This document shows, one piece after another, positions 27,282 through 36,160 of a stretch of 64,000 bases of DNA. Position numbers and translations under genes: made by a program. This DNA comes from Mycobacterium numidiamassiliense (GTDB taxonomy: Bacteria; Actinomycetota; Actinomycetes; Mycobacteriales; Mycobacteriaceae), in the NCBI RefSeq assembly GCF_900157365.1, contig NZ_FUEZ01000004.1, positions 1,351,066-1,415,065 of the forward strand, read 5' to 3'. Position 1 is the first letter of the stretch; each line of letters begins with the position of its first letter. The notes under the pieces were generated by a model that saw nothing but the letters and a program-made list of their open reading frames with translations, did not search any database and was not told the origin of the DNA.

Positions 27282-28432
27282 AGCCCACCCCGCGAGACCA
27301 ACTGCGCGGCAATGACACTGCGTTGTATCTCGTTCGTTCCTTCGCCGACGATCATGAGTGGGGCGTCGCGGAAGTAGCGCTCGACATCGTATTCGGTGGA
27401 ATAGCCGTAGCCGCCGTGGATTCGGACGGCGTTGAGCGCGATTTCCATTGCTACCTCCGACGCGAACAGCTTCGCCATCCCGGCCTCCATGTCGCAACGT
27501 TCGCCGCTGTCGTACTTCTCTGCGGCGTAGCGGGTCAGTTGGCGTGCCGCAGTCAGTTTGGTGGCCATGTCGGCCAGGTAGTTGCCCACTGATTGGTGCT
27601 TCCAGATCGGCTGGCCGAAGCTCTCCCGCTCTTGCGCGTATTGCAGCGCGTCTTCAAGCGCTGCGCTCGCCACGCCCAGCGCACGCGATGCCACCTGAAT
27701 ACGGCCCGTTTCAAGGCCTTTCATCATCTGCGCGAATCCTCTGCCCGGCTCGTCTCCGAGGATCGCCGAGGCCGGCACGCGGCAGTCGTCGAATGACAGC
27801 TCGCAACTCTCCACGCCCTTGTAGCCCAGCTTGGGGAGGTCGCGCGAGACGGTGAGGCCCTGACCGTGTTCGACTAAGACGATCGAAATGCCCTTATGGC
27901 GTGGCACGGCTTGTGGATCGGTCTTGCACAGCAGTGCGATGAGGCCGGACCTGCGGGCGTTGCTGATCCAGGTCTTCGCGCCGTTGATCACCAGCTGGTT
28001 ACCCTCGGCTCGTGCGGTGGTTGTCATCGCCTGCAGGTCCGAACCGCCACCTGGTTCGGTGAGCGCCATCGTGGCCCGCATCTCCCCGCTCGCCATGCGC
28101 GGGAGATACTTTTGTCGCTGTTCGTTGTTGCCGTACAACGAGATCAGCTTTGCGACCACGGTGTGCCCGCCCATCGCGCCGGCCAGGCTCATCCAGCCGC
28201 GGGCCAGTTCCTCGGTCACTTCTACGTAGCAGGGCATCGACACCGGCGAACCGCCGTATTCATCTGGCACGGCAAGCCCGAAGATCCCGATGCGCTTCAT
28301 CTGCTCGATCCACGCTTCCGGGTACGCGTTTGCGTGCTCGACTTCGCGGACCGTGGGCTTGACGTCGCGGTCGATGAAGGTTCGTACCGTATCGACCAGC
28401 ATGGTCTCTTCGTCGTTGAGCGCGAATGTCAT
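27278..28432 (-). CDS. Acyl-CoA dehydrogenase (homotetramer type)
   Basis: 384 residues. ALTEPGGGSDLQAM is the FAD-contact block, QYAQERESFGQPI and IHGGYGYSTEYDVERYFRDA are family blocks, and E364 in VGEGTNEIQRS is at the classical catalytic base position. It introduces the alpha-beta double bond in an acyl-CoA and passes electrons to ETF. ATG at 28432 is the normal N-terminus (MTFALNDEE); no strong ribosome site is visible. Converges on and overlaps the amidohydrolase stop by four bases (CTAA). Confidence 0.95.
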   Translation of the reverse strand: MTFALNDEETMLVDTVRTFIDRDVKPTVREVEHANAYPEAWIEQMKRIGIFGLAVPDEYGGSPVSMPCYVEVTEELARGWMSLAGAMGGHTVVAKLISLYGNNEQRQKYLPRMASGEMRATMALTEPGGGSDLQAMTTTARAEGNQLVINGAKTWISNARRSGLIALLCKTDPQAVPRHKGISIVLVEHGQGLTVSRDLPKLGYKGVESCELSFDDCRVPASAILGDEPGRGFAQMMKGLETGRIQVASRALGVASAALEDALQYAQERESFGQPIWKHQSVGNYLADMATKLTAARQLTRYAAEKYDSGERCDMEAGMAKLFASEVAMEIALNAVRIHGGYGYSTEYDVERYFRDAPLMIVGEGTNEIQRSVIAAQLVSRGGL

Positions 28433-29020
<588 letters not shown>

Positions 29021-29067
29021 CAGGCGTGCTTGCCAAGCGGCGGTAGCAACCGGCACACTGCAGACAT

Positions 29068-29085
29068 AGTTAACCAAGTTGACTT
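29068..29085. promoter_or_regulatory. Candidate operator, ACCwAGT family
   Basis: AGTTAACCAAGTTGACTT, inverted repeat AGTTAAC/GTTGACT around CAA. Shares a core ACC[A/T]AGT with sites at 33626 and 42633. It lies 12 bases before the fused dehydrogenase ATG, so binding would repress. Confidence 0.5.
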
Positions 29086-29096
29086 TGTGGAGTGTC

Positions 29097-31376
29097 ATGC
29101 AGACAGCTGATTGGCGTCCCCGGCTCGAGTCGCTACTCGCCGACTTCCGCCGTCGCCAGGACGACGTCGTTCGGTCGGGCGCCAAACCCGACCGCATCGA
29201 GGTGGCCCGCGCGTGGCACGCCGAACTCGTCGACCACCAGTTGGCTGCGCCCGGGTGGCCGCGCGAGGTCGGCGGACTCGACCTGTCGCTGGCCGATCAG
29301 CTGGACTACTACCGGATGACCACGGATGCGGGTGCGCCGCCGCATCCGTGTCCGCTGTCGTTCATTCTCGCCCCCACGCTCATCGCGCACGGCACTCAAC
29401 AGCAGAAGGATCGATTCTTGAGACCGTTGCTGCGCGCGGATGAGTTCTGGTGCCAAGGTTTTTCCGAGCCTGGGGCGGGCAGTGACCTGTCGTCGCTGTC
29501 TACCCGCGCCGTCCGCGACGGCGACGTGTATCGGGTGACGGGTCAGAAGGTGTGGACCACGATGGCCGACCGCGCCGACTGGATGTTCGCGCTGGTGCGG
29601 ACGAGCTCCGGTGCGAAACCATCCGACGGCATCACCTACCTGCTGATCCCGATGAAAAGCCCGGGGATCACCGTGCGTCCACTGCGCGACATCAGCGGCG
29701 CGGCGCACTTCGCCGAGGTCTTCCTCGACGACGTCGCGGTGCCCGTCGAGAATGTGGTCGGCGATGAGGGCGCGGGCTGGTCGATCATGCGCACGTCGCT
29801 GGGCCATGAGCGGGCCACCGCTTTTCTGGCCGACGAATTCAAGTACCGGCGCACGGTCGACCGAGTGATCGATCTTGTCGTCTCACAAGGGCTCGACAAC
29901 GACCTGCTGGTCCGCCAGGACGTCGCTCGGCTGGAATCCGGGGTTCGCACCATCGCCGCCAACAGCGCCCGCGCACTGGCCGCGGTGTTGCGCGGCGAGG
30001 ATCCCGGCGGTGTGGCATCGGTGAACCGATTGGTGAAATCGGAATTCGAGCAGCACATGCATGCGCTTGCCCTGCGCGCGGCCGGTCCCTACGCGGCGCT
30101 GGGCAGCCGCGCACCCGATGCCGTGGACAAGGGGCGCTGGACGTTCGGCTATCTGATGAGCCGGGCGACCACGATCGGCGCGGGAACCGCGGAGATCCAA
30201 CGCAATACGATCGCCGAGAGCGTGCTCGGGCTGCCGTCGCACCGGGGCGAGGGCACCCGGATAGCCGCTGTCACGCCCGGCGCCCCGCTCGCCGTGCCCG
30301 AGGAGGATGAACGCGAGCTGCGCGAGGTGCTGGCCGCGACGCTTCGGGCCAAGGTGGACGTGTCGGCACTGCTCGACCGCAAGCGTCCTGTCGATGCGGC
30401 CGAGCCCGAAGTGTGGTCGGCGCTGGTCGAATTCGGCCTACCGGGCCTTGCCGTCGACGAATCCCTGGGCGGCGCCGGCGCCCGACCGCGGCTGCTTTAT
30501 GCCGCTATCGAGGAAGCTGCGAAGGCATTGGCTCCTGCGCCGCTCGTTCCGACGGTGATCGCGCTCGACGTCGCGTTGCATTGTGGCGCAAAGACTTTGG
30601 TCCAGCGAATCACGGGCGGCGCGGCGGCCGCGTTCGCCGTACCCGTGAACGACGGCGGCTGGGTGACCACCGGCCCTGGGCTGCCCGAGTGGGACGGGGC
30701 GGGTCTTCTCGGTGTGGTCCCCATCGTGGCGGGAGCACCACACGCCGAGGTGCTGCTGGTATTGGCTCGCGTCGCAGGCGGAGCCGGCGAGGTATTAGTG
30801 GCCGTCGACGCGTCCGCCGACGGCGTTGAGGTGACGGCCCATCAGCCGCTCGACATCACCGGCACCATCGGCGCGGTGACTTTCAGCGGGGCGGCGGGGG
30901 AGGTGCTGGCCGACGGAACCGATGTGCCCTCGGTGCTACGCAACGCGTACGGCCAAGCGGTGCTGGCGGTGGCTGCGGACTCGATCGGTGTGGGCTCGCG
31001 CGCGCTGGCGATGTCCGTTCAGTGGGCAGGCGAACGCCATCAGTTCGGCCGCGCCATCGGCAGCTTTCAGGCCGTCTCGCATCGGTGCGCGGACATGCTG
31101 GTCGCGCTGGAGGGTGCCCGCAGCCAGGTGCTCGCCGCGGCCGAGGGCGACATCGAGGAGTCGGGCTACCTGGCGGATCTGGCCGCCGCGGCCGCGCTGG
31201 ATGCCGGTGTAACCGCCACCGAGGGGGCGCTGCAGATCCACGGCGGCATCGGCTTCACCTGGGAGTACCCGATCCACTTGCTGCTCCGTCGCGCGAAGGC
31301 CAACGCCGTGTTGGTCGGCCGCGCCGACGCGCTGCGCGACCGTGCTGCCGGCGAGCTGTTGGCGCTGAGCCGCTAA
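29097..31376 (+). CDS. Two-domain (alpha-beta fused) acyl-CoA dehydrogenase
   Basis: 759 residues. First unit, about residues 1-390: WCQGFSEPGAGSDLSS (118-133), GQKVWTTMADRADW, and IGAGTAEIQRNTIAE near 370. Second unit, about 405-759: HQFGRAIGSFQAVSHRCADM and LQIHGGIGFTWEYPIHLLLRR near the C-terminus. The order is alpha-like then beta-like, the reverse of the fused enzyme at 5474. The usual C-terminal Glu is not present in the AGTAE block, as in steroid-type alpha chains. ATG at 29097 after GTGGAG. Probably co-transcribed with the next dehydrogenase (29 bases apart). Confidence 0.93.
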   Translation: MQTADWRPRLESLLADFRRRQDDVVRSGAKPDRIEVARAWHAELVDHQLAAPGWPREVGGLDLSLADQLDYYRMTTDAGAPPHPCPLSFILAPTLIAHGTQQQKDRFLRPLLRADEFWCQGFSEPGAGSDLSSLSTRAVRDGDVYRVTGQKVWTTMADRADWMFALVRTSSGAKPSDGITYLLIPMKSPGITVRPLRDISGAAHFAEVFLDDVAVPVENVVGDEGAGWSIMRTSLGHERATAFLADEFKYRRTVDRVIDLVVSQGLDNDLLVRQDVARLESGVRTIAANSARALAAVLRGEDPGGVASVNRLVKSEFEQHMHALALRAAGPYAALGSRAPDAVDKGRWTFGYLMSRATTIGAGTAEIQRNTIAESVLGLPSHRGEGTRIAAVTPGAPLAVPEEDERELREVLAATLRAKVDVSALLDRKRPVDAAEPEVWSALVEFGLPGLAVDESLGGAGARPRLLYAAIEEAAKALAPAPLVPTVIALDVALHCGAKTLVQRITGGAAAAFAVPVNDGGWVTTGPGLPEWDGAGLLGVVPIVAGAPHAEVLLVLARVAGGAGEVLVAVDASADGVEVTAHQPLDITGTIGAVTFSGAAGEVLADGTDVPSVLRNAYGQAVLAVAADSIGVGSRALAMSVQWAGERHQFGRAIGSFQAVSHRCADMLVALEGARSQVLAAAEGDIEESGYLADLAAAAALDAGVTATEGALQIHGGIGFTWEYPIHLLLRRAKANAVLVGRADALRDRAAGELLALSR

Positions 31377-31405
31377 CACGTCAGATCGAACAGGAAGACG
31401 GCAAC

Positions 31406-32596
31406 GTGGAATACGGAATGGGTCCCGAATTGGAGGCCTTCCGCGCCGAGGTACGGGCCTTCATTGCGAAGCATGCACCGCCCATACCTCCGCGGGCGGG
31501 TGTGCGCAGCGCCGAGAACGAAGCCGAGCTCAAGGCGCTTCAGGACTGGACGGCGCGCCTGTTCGAAGCCGGCTACGTCGGCGCCGACTGGCCCGTGGAG
31601 TTCGGCGGCCGCGATGACCGCTCCGCTGAACACGCCATCGTGGTGGGCGAGGAGCTGGCCCGGGCCGCGGTGCCAGGCGTGCCGAGCGGCAACGCGCTGG
31701 CATCGCATGCGCTGATCCACTACGGCACCGACGATCAGCGCCACAGGCACCTGCCCGAGATCCGCGCGGGTCGACAGCTGTGGTGCCAATTGTTCAGCGA
31801 GCCCGGTGCAGGAAGTGACCTGGCGTCGCTGCGCACCCGCGCTGTGCTCGATGGTGATACTTACACCGTCAACGGGCAGAAAGTGTGGACCACCGACGGA
31901 CACTGGGCCGACTACGGATATCTGTTGGCGCGCACCGATTCCGACGCCCCCAAGCACAAGGGCATCAGTGCTTTCATCCTTGACATGTCCAGCCCGGGCA
32001 TCACTGTCCGCCCGCTGCGCGAGCTGACCGGCACCTCGGACTTCAACGAGGTCTTCTTCGATTCCGTCGAGGTGCCTGCCGAGGCCATCATCGGCGAACC
32101 AGGGCAGGGCTGGGCGATCGCGAACGCCACGTTGGGGCATGAACGCACCAGCGTGGGCGCCGCGGTTGTCAAGCTGAGGCTGGCCATTGACGGACTGGTC
32201 ACACTCGCCTCGCACGTCGCCGTCGATGGTCGCCCCGCGATCGACAACGATCGGATCCGTGATCGGATCGGCGAGTTCAGCGCCGAGGTGGAGGCGCTGT
32301 CTGCGCTGACGTACGCCAACCTCACCCGTTGGCTGCGTGGCACCGAGCGCATGCACGACGGCGCGATGGCCAAGCTGATGTTCAGCGAGCTGAACCTGGA
32401 GATGGCGCGTTTCGCCGTCGAACTCGGCGGCGAGGCAGGCGTTTTGGTGGAGGGCGACCCGGACGTCCTCGACGGCGGTCGCTGGCAGGACGAGTGGCTG
32501 TACGCCCGGGCCTACACCATCGCCGGTGGCAGTTCGGAGATCATGCGCAACCTGATCGCCGAGCGGGGCCTGGCGCTGCCGCGGGATCGGCGCTGA
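31406..32596 (+). CDS. Acyl-CoA dehydrogenase, alpha-type chain
   Basis: 396 residues from a GTG preceded by AGGAAG; an ATG four codons later is an alternative. WCQLFSEPGAGSDLAS, GQKVWTTDGHWADYG, GTSDFNEVFFD and IAGGSSEIMRN mark the larger chain of heterotetrameric dehydrogenases; the last block has Gly where simple enzymes have the catalytic Glu. The likely partner is the shorter chain at 32600, encoded head-on with only three bases between stops. Confidence 0.93.
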   Translation: MEYGMGPELEAFRAEVRAFIAKHAPPIPPRAGVRSAENEAELKALQDWTARLFEAGYVGADWPVEFGGRDDRSAEHAIVVGEELARAAVPGVPSGNALASHALIHYGTDDQRHRHLPEIRAGRQLWCQLFSEPGAGSDLASLRTRAVLDGDTYTVNGQKVWTTDGHWADYGYLLARTDSDAPKHKGISAFILDMSSPGITVRPLRELTGTSDFNEVFFDSVEVPAEAIIGEPGQGWAIANATLGHERTSVGAAVVKLRLAIDGLVTLASHVAVDGRPAIDNDRIRDRIGEFSAEVEALSALTYANLTRWLRGTERMHDGAMAKLMFSELNLEMARFAVELGGEAGVLVEGDPDVLDGGRWQDEWLYARAYTIAGGSSEIMRNLIAERGLALPRDRR

Positions 32597-32599
32597 ATG

Positions 32600-33607
32600 T
32601 CAGGCCGTGAGCAGCGCCGCGCGGTGTTCGGCGACGCTCCCGTTGAAGGCCTCGTCGACCTTGATCCGGCGCAGGAACAGATGCAGATCGTGCTCCCAGG
32701 TGAATCCGATGCCGCCGTGCACCTGCAGCGCCGTTCCGGCCACCTTGGCGGCAGCGGACTTCGTGTACGCCGCCGCCGCGGACGCGGCCCGGGACCGTGC
32801 AGCGGCCGGCGCGGTGTCCAGAGCGAGAGCCGCGGCCCACAGACTGGCTCGGCCGGCCTCCACCGCGACGGCCATGTCGGCGCAGTGATGCTTGACGGCC
32901 TGGAACGAGCCGATCGGCGCGCCGAACTGCTCGCGCTGCTTGGCGTACGACACCGTCATGTCGAGCAGCTGGGCCGCCGCGCCCAACGCATCGAACGCCC
33001 GGTGCACCGCCAAAGCATCGCGCAGCAGTGCCAGCGTGCCGGCAGGCAACTGCGTCCAGCCGGCGATCGTCGCGTCGAGGTCCAGTCGTGCCCACGAACG
33101 GCTCAGGTCGAGCGTCGACATGCCCGACAGCGTCGGGGCATTCAGGACCACCAGGTACTCGCCGTCGTCCACTTGGCCTGCCACCGCGATGGAGTCCATA
33201 TCGGCGGCCATCGGCACCGGACGAGTGACACCAGCCAGCCGCAGCGCATCGCCATCGAATCTGGCGTCGGGACCAAGCGCCAATCCGGTCAGTTCGCCGT
33301 CTTCGGCGGGCGAGTCGACGTGATCGAGCAGCCAGGCCGCGATGTTCAGATCCGCGACCGGGAGCGAGCTCATCGCGTATCCGTGCTCCTCGGTGACGAC
33401 GGCGAGATCCACATGGGTGCCGCCTATTTCGGGAGTGAGCAACTCCAGAAGACCCGATTCCGCCGCATGGGCGACTGCCGCAGGATCGACGGTGACCGCA
33501 GCCGAGTCCAGCGAGCCGCGGACCCTGGCGATGGGGTCGTTTTTGGCGAGCCAGGCCCGCTCCGCCGCGGCGAGTTGATCCTGTTCGTCCGTCAAGCCGA
33601 AGTCCAT
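32600..33607 (-). CDS. Acyl-CoA dehydrogenase, beta-type chain
   Basis: 335 residues, short like the smaller chain of alpha2beta2 dehydrogenases. The middle beta domain is degenerate and has no FSEPGAGSD block. YAKQREQFGAPIGSFQAVKHHCADM and LQVHGGIGFTWEHDLHLFLRR are present, supplying the Arg that contacts FAD across the interface. It would form a catalytic unit with the protein at 31406 even though the genes converge. Its promoter region, with the ACCwAGT site at 33626, is shared with the ligase at 33702. Confidence 0.92.
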   Translation of the reverse strand: MDFGLTDEQDQLAAAERAWLAKNDPIARVRGSLDSAAVTVDPAAVAHAAESGLLELLTPEIGGTHVDLAVVTEEHGYAMSSLPVADLNIAAWLLDHVDSPAEDGELTGLALGPDARFDGDALRLAGVTRPVPMAADMDSIAVAGQVDDGEYLVVLNAPTLSGMSTLDLSRSWARLDLDATIAGWTQLPAGTLALLRDALAVHRAFDALGAAAQLLDMTVSYAKQREQFGAPIGSFQAVKHHCADMAVAVEAGRASLWAAALALDTAPAAARSRAASAAAAYTKSAAAKVAGTALQVHGGIGFTWEHDLHLFLRRIKVDEAFNGSVAEHRAALLTA

Positions 33608-33625
33608 CGCAAACGCCTCTCACAA

Positions 33626-33643
33626 AGTTGACCTAGTAAACCA
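33626..33643. promoter_or_regulatory. Candidate operator, ACCwAGT family
   Basis: AGTTGACCTAGTAAACCA, inverted repeat GTTGAC/GTAAAC around CTA, in the 94-base divergent gap between the beta-type dehydrogenase and the ligase operon. Nine of 18 positions are invariant across the three sites. Confidence 0.55.
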
Positions 33644-33701
33644 TGTCCACTAGTTTCAGGAGAACGGCTATCCGCCGCGGAAGTCGATCCGGAAAGTCAC
33701 G

Positions 33702-35219
33702 ATGACGAGCATTCACGATGCGCTGGGACGGCTCTGGGACGCCAACGACGGCGACCGCATGTTGGAGTGCGACGGACGCTGGGCGTCCTGGGGTTCCGTT
33801 CGGTCACTCATCGAGCGGATCGACCGGGAACTGACCGCCGCCGGGTGTGCGACGGGTGGCCGAGTCGCTGTCGTGCTGTCCAATCGAATGGAGTCCGTCG
33901 CGGCGCTCATCGCAATCTTCCGGGGCGGACGCACGTTGGTGACCATCAGCCCGCTGCAGCCGCCGGACCGGCTGAGCGACGACCTTGCGGCGTCCGCCGC
34001 CCCCTTCGTCCTTGCGCCCGCCGCGTTGTGGTCCGACGAGGTATTCAACCGCGCCGTCGCCGATCTCGGGGCGACCGGCTGGAGGCTCGACGACGGCGAA
34101 CTCGACCTACAGGTACGGGGCCTGACCGAAGCGGTCAGTGGCGATCCAGCGGTAGCCATCGAGATGCTGACGTCGGGCACGACGGGTGCCCCGAAGCGCA
34201 TCCCGCTGACCCGCGCGCAGCTCGAGGCCTCCCTGGCTGCGGCGTTGCGGCACAACGATCGCCCAGACGTCAGAACCAAGCCGCCGCTGACCGGAACGGT
34301 CGGCCTGGTGACGTTGCCGATCGTGCACATCGGCGGGCTGTGGGCGTTGCTGCAGTCGCTGGTCGCGGCCCGTCCGATCGCGATGCTCGATCGATTCACT
34401 CTGCAGGGCTGGCACGCCGCGGTGAAACAGTACCGGCCCGCGGTCGCAGGACTGCCCCCGGCGGCCATGCGATCGGTGCTCGACTCCGATATTCCGCGGG
34501 AGGATTTGGCGAGCATCCGCGCGATCAATGCGGGTACCGGCCCCGTCGACCCCGCGCTGGTCGATGCGTTCTTCGAGCGGTACGGCATTCCGATCCTCGT
34601 CGTCTACGGTGCGACCGAGTTCTCCGGCGCCGTGGCCGGATGGACGGTCAAGGACTTCCACGCGCAGTGGGTTGACAAGAGGGGCAGCGTCGGACGTGCG
34701 TTTCCCGGAGTGCGATTGCAGATCGTCGGCGAGGACGGTGCGGTCCTCGGCGTCAACGAGAGCGGCAGGTTGCAGGTCGCCACGCTGCAGGCCGGCGGCG
34801 CCGGAGACTGGATCACGACCAGCGACCTCGCGCATCTCGACGCTGATGGCTTCCTCTACATCGACGGCCGCGCGGACGATGTGATCGTGCGCGGTGGCTT
34901 CAAGGTGTCCCCGGAGACGGTCGTCCGCGCGCTGCGTGCGCACCCGGCGGTGGCAGATGCCGCCGTCGCACCCATGCCGGATCAGCGTTTGGGTCAGATT
35001 CCCATTGCCGCAGTCGAATTGATGCCCGGGGCGGCCACCGATGGCGAGGCGCTCCGGGAACATTGCCGGACCACGCTGACGCCCTACGAGGTGCCCGCCC
35101 GCGTCTTCGTCGTCGACGCGCTTCCCCGCGGGGCAGCGCTCAAGGTCGACCGGCGGCGTCTGATCGCAATGCTCGAGGACCTTGGCGTGCCGACCGTTCA
35201 ACCGGCCGCCGCAGGCTGA
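33702..35219 (+). CDS. Acyl-CoA ligase (AMP-forming)
   Basis: 505 residues. EMLTSGTTGAPKRIPLTR is the ATP-binding motif, VVYGATEFSGAV the second, WITTSDLAHLDADG the third, DGRADDVIVRGGFKVSPE the hinge, and PRGAALKVDRRRL the C-terminal Lys region, slightly divergent from the usual SGK. First gene of a long plus-strand operon through the SDR, hydratase, dehydrogenase, crotonase and hydrolase, and so probably makes the CoA ester they process. Confidence 0.92.
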   Translation: MTSIHDALGRLWDANDGDRMLECDGRWASWGSVRSLIERIDRELTAAGCATGGRVAVVLSNRMESVAALIAIFRGGRTLVTISPLQPPDRLSDDLAASAAPFVLAPAALWSDEVFNRAVADLGATGWRLDDGELDLQVRGLTEAVSGDPAVAIEMLTSGTTGAPKRIPLTRAQLEASLAAALRHNDRPDVRTKPPLTGTVGLVTLPIVHIGGLWALLQSLVAARPIAMLDRFTLQGWHAAVKQYRPAVAGLPPAAMRSVLDSDIPREDLASIRAINAGTGPVDPALVDAFFERYGIPILVVYGATEFSGAVAGWTVKDFHAQWVDKRGSVGRAFPGVRLQIVGEDGAVLGVNESGRLQVATLQAGGAGDWITTSDLAHLDADGFLYIDGRADDVIVRGGFKVSPETVVRALRAHPAVADAAVAPMPDQRLGQIPIAAVELMPGAATDGEALREHCRTTLTPYEVPARVFVVDALPRGAALKVDRRRLIAMLEDLGVPTVQPAAAG

Positions 35220-35256
35220 AACTCCGTAAATGCCAATGCAATCGGAAGGAGACATC

Positions 35257-35313
35257 ATGGCTGAAGCCGTGACTGAGGCGTATGGAAGGCATGTTGAGCA
35301 TGGGTCGCGTTGA
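35257..35313 (+). CDS. Possible 18-residue leader peptide ahead of the SDR
   Basis: ATG at 35257 follows GGAAGGAGACATC, the strongest ribosome site here, but its frame gives only MAEAVTEAYGRHVEHGSR before TGA at 35311. That stop lies just inside the SDR gene, whose own ATG (35300) has a poor ribosome site. The geometry suits translational coupling: ribosomes finish the short ORF and reinitiate on the SDR. It could also be a chance ORF. Confidence 0.45.
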   Translation: MAEAVTEAYGRHVEHGSR

Positions 35314-36151
35314 GGACAAAGTCGTTCTAATCACCGGAGGCGCCCGCGGTCAGGGCCGCAGCCACGCCGTCAAGCTGGCCGAGGAGGGTGCTGACGTCAT
35401 CCTCTTCGACATCTGTCACGACATCGAGACCAACGAGTACGCGCTGGCGACATCGCGTGATCTCGAAGAAGCCGGTCTGGAGGTCGAGAAGACGGGCCGC
35501 AAGGCATACACCGCTGAGGTCGACGTCCGGGACCGGGCGGCGGTGAGCCGCGAACTTGCCAACGCGGTAGCCGAATTCGGCAAACTCGACGTGGTGGTCG
35601 CCAATGCCGGCATCTGTCCGCTGGGCGCCAATCTGCCGGTTCAGGCCTTCGCCGATGCCTTCGACGTCGACTTCGTCGGCGTCGTCAACACCGTCCACGC
35701 CGCCCTGCCGTATCTGACGTCCGGCGCGTCGATCATCACCACCGGGTCGGTCGGCGGGCTGATCGCCGGATTGCTACCCCCGGGTGCGGGCGGGCCGCAG
35801 GGCCCCGGCGGAGCCGGTTACAACTACGCCAAACAGTTGGTGGACTCCTACACACTCCGGCTCGCGGCGCAGCTGGCACCGCAGTCGATCCGTGCCAACG
35901 TCATTCATCCGACAAATGTGAACACCCCGATGCTCAACAGCGAGCCGATGTACCGACAATTCCGACCGGACCTCGAGGCGCCGGCCCGCGACGACGCACT
36001 GCTGGCGTTCCCCGCCATGCAGGCGATGCCCATTCCTTACGTCGAGGCTTCGGACATCTCGAACGCGGTCTGTTTCCTGGCCTCGGACGAGTCCCGGTAC
36101 GTGACGGGCCTGCAGTTCAAGGTCGACGCCGGCGCCATGCTGAAATTCTAG
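35300..36151 (+). CDS. Mycofactocin-type SDR oxidoreductase
   Basis: 283 residues from the ATG at 35300, which gives the normal MGRVEDKVVLITGGARGQGR start; in-frame ATGs at 35282 and 35291 are alternatives. TGGARGQGRSHAVKLAEEGAD is the trademark of mycofactocin-dependent SDRs, which keep a tightly bound NAD and pass hydride to mycofactocin. NAG, and YNYAK provide the catalytic core; the GPQGPGGAG insert before it is rich in Gly/Pro. It should oxidise an alcohol or 3-hydroxy group in this operon. Confidence 0.92.
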   Translation: MGRVEDKVVLITGGARGQGRSHAVKLAEEGADVILFDICHDIETNEYALATSRDLEEAGLEVEKTGRKAYTAEVDVRDRAAVSRELANAVAEFGKLDVVVANAGICPLGANLPVQAFADAFDVDFVGVVNTVHAALPYLTSGASIITTGSVGGLIAGLLPPGAGGPQGPGGAGYNYAKQLVDSYTLRLAAQLAPQSIRANVIHPTNVNTPMLNSEPMYRQFRPDLEAPARDDALLAFPAMQAMPIPYVEASDISNAVCFLASDESRYVTGLQFKVDAGAMLKF

Positions 36152-36160
36152 GAGGACCGA

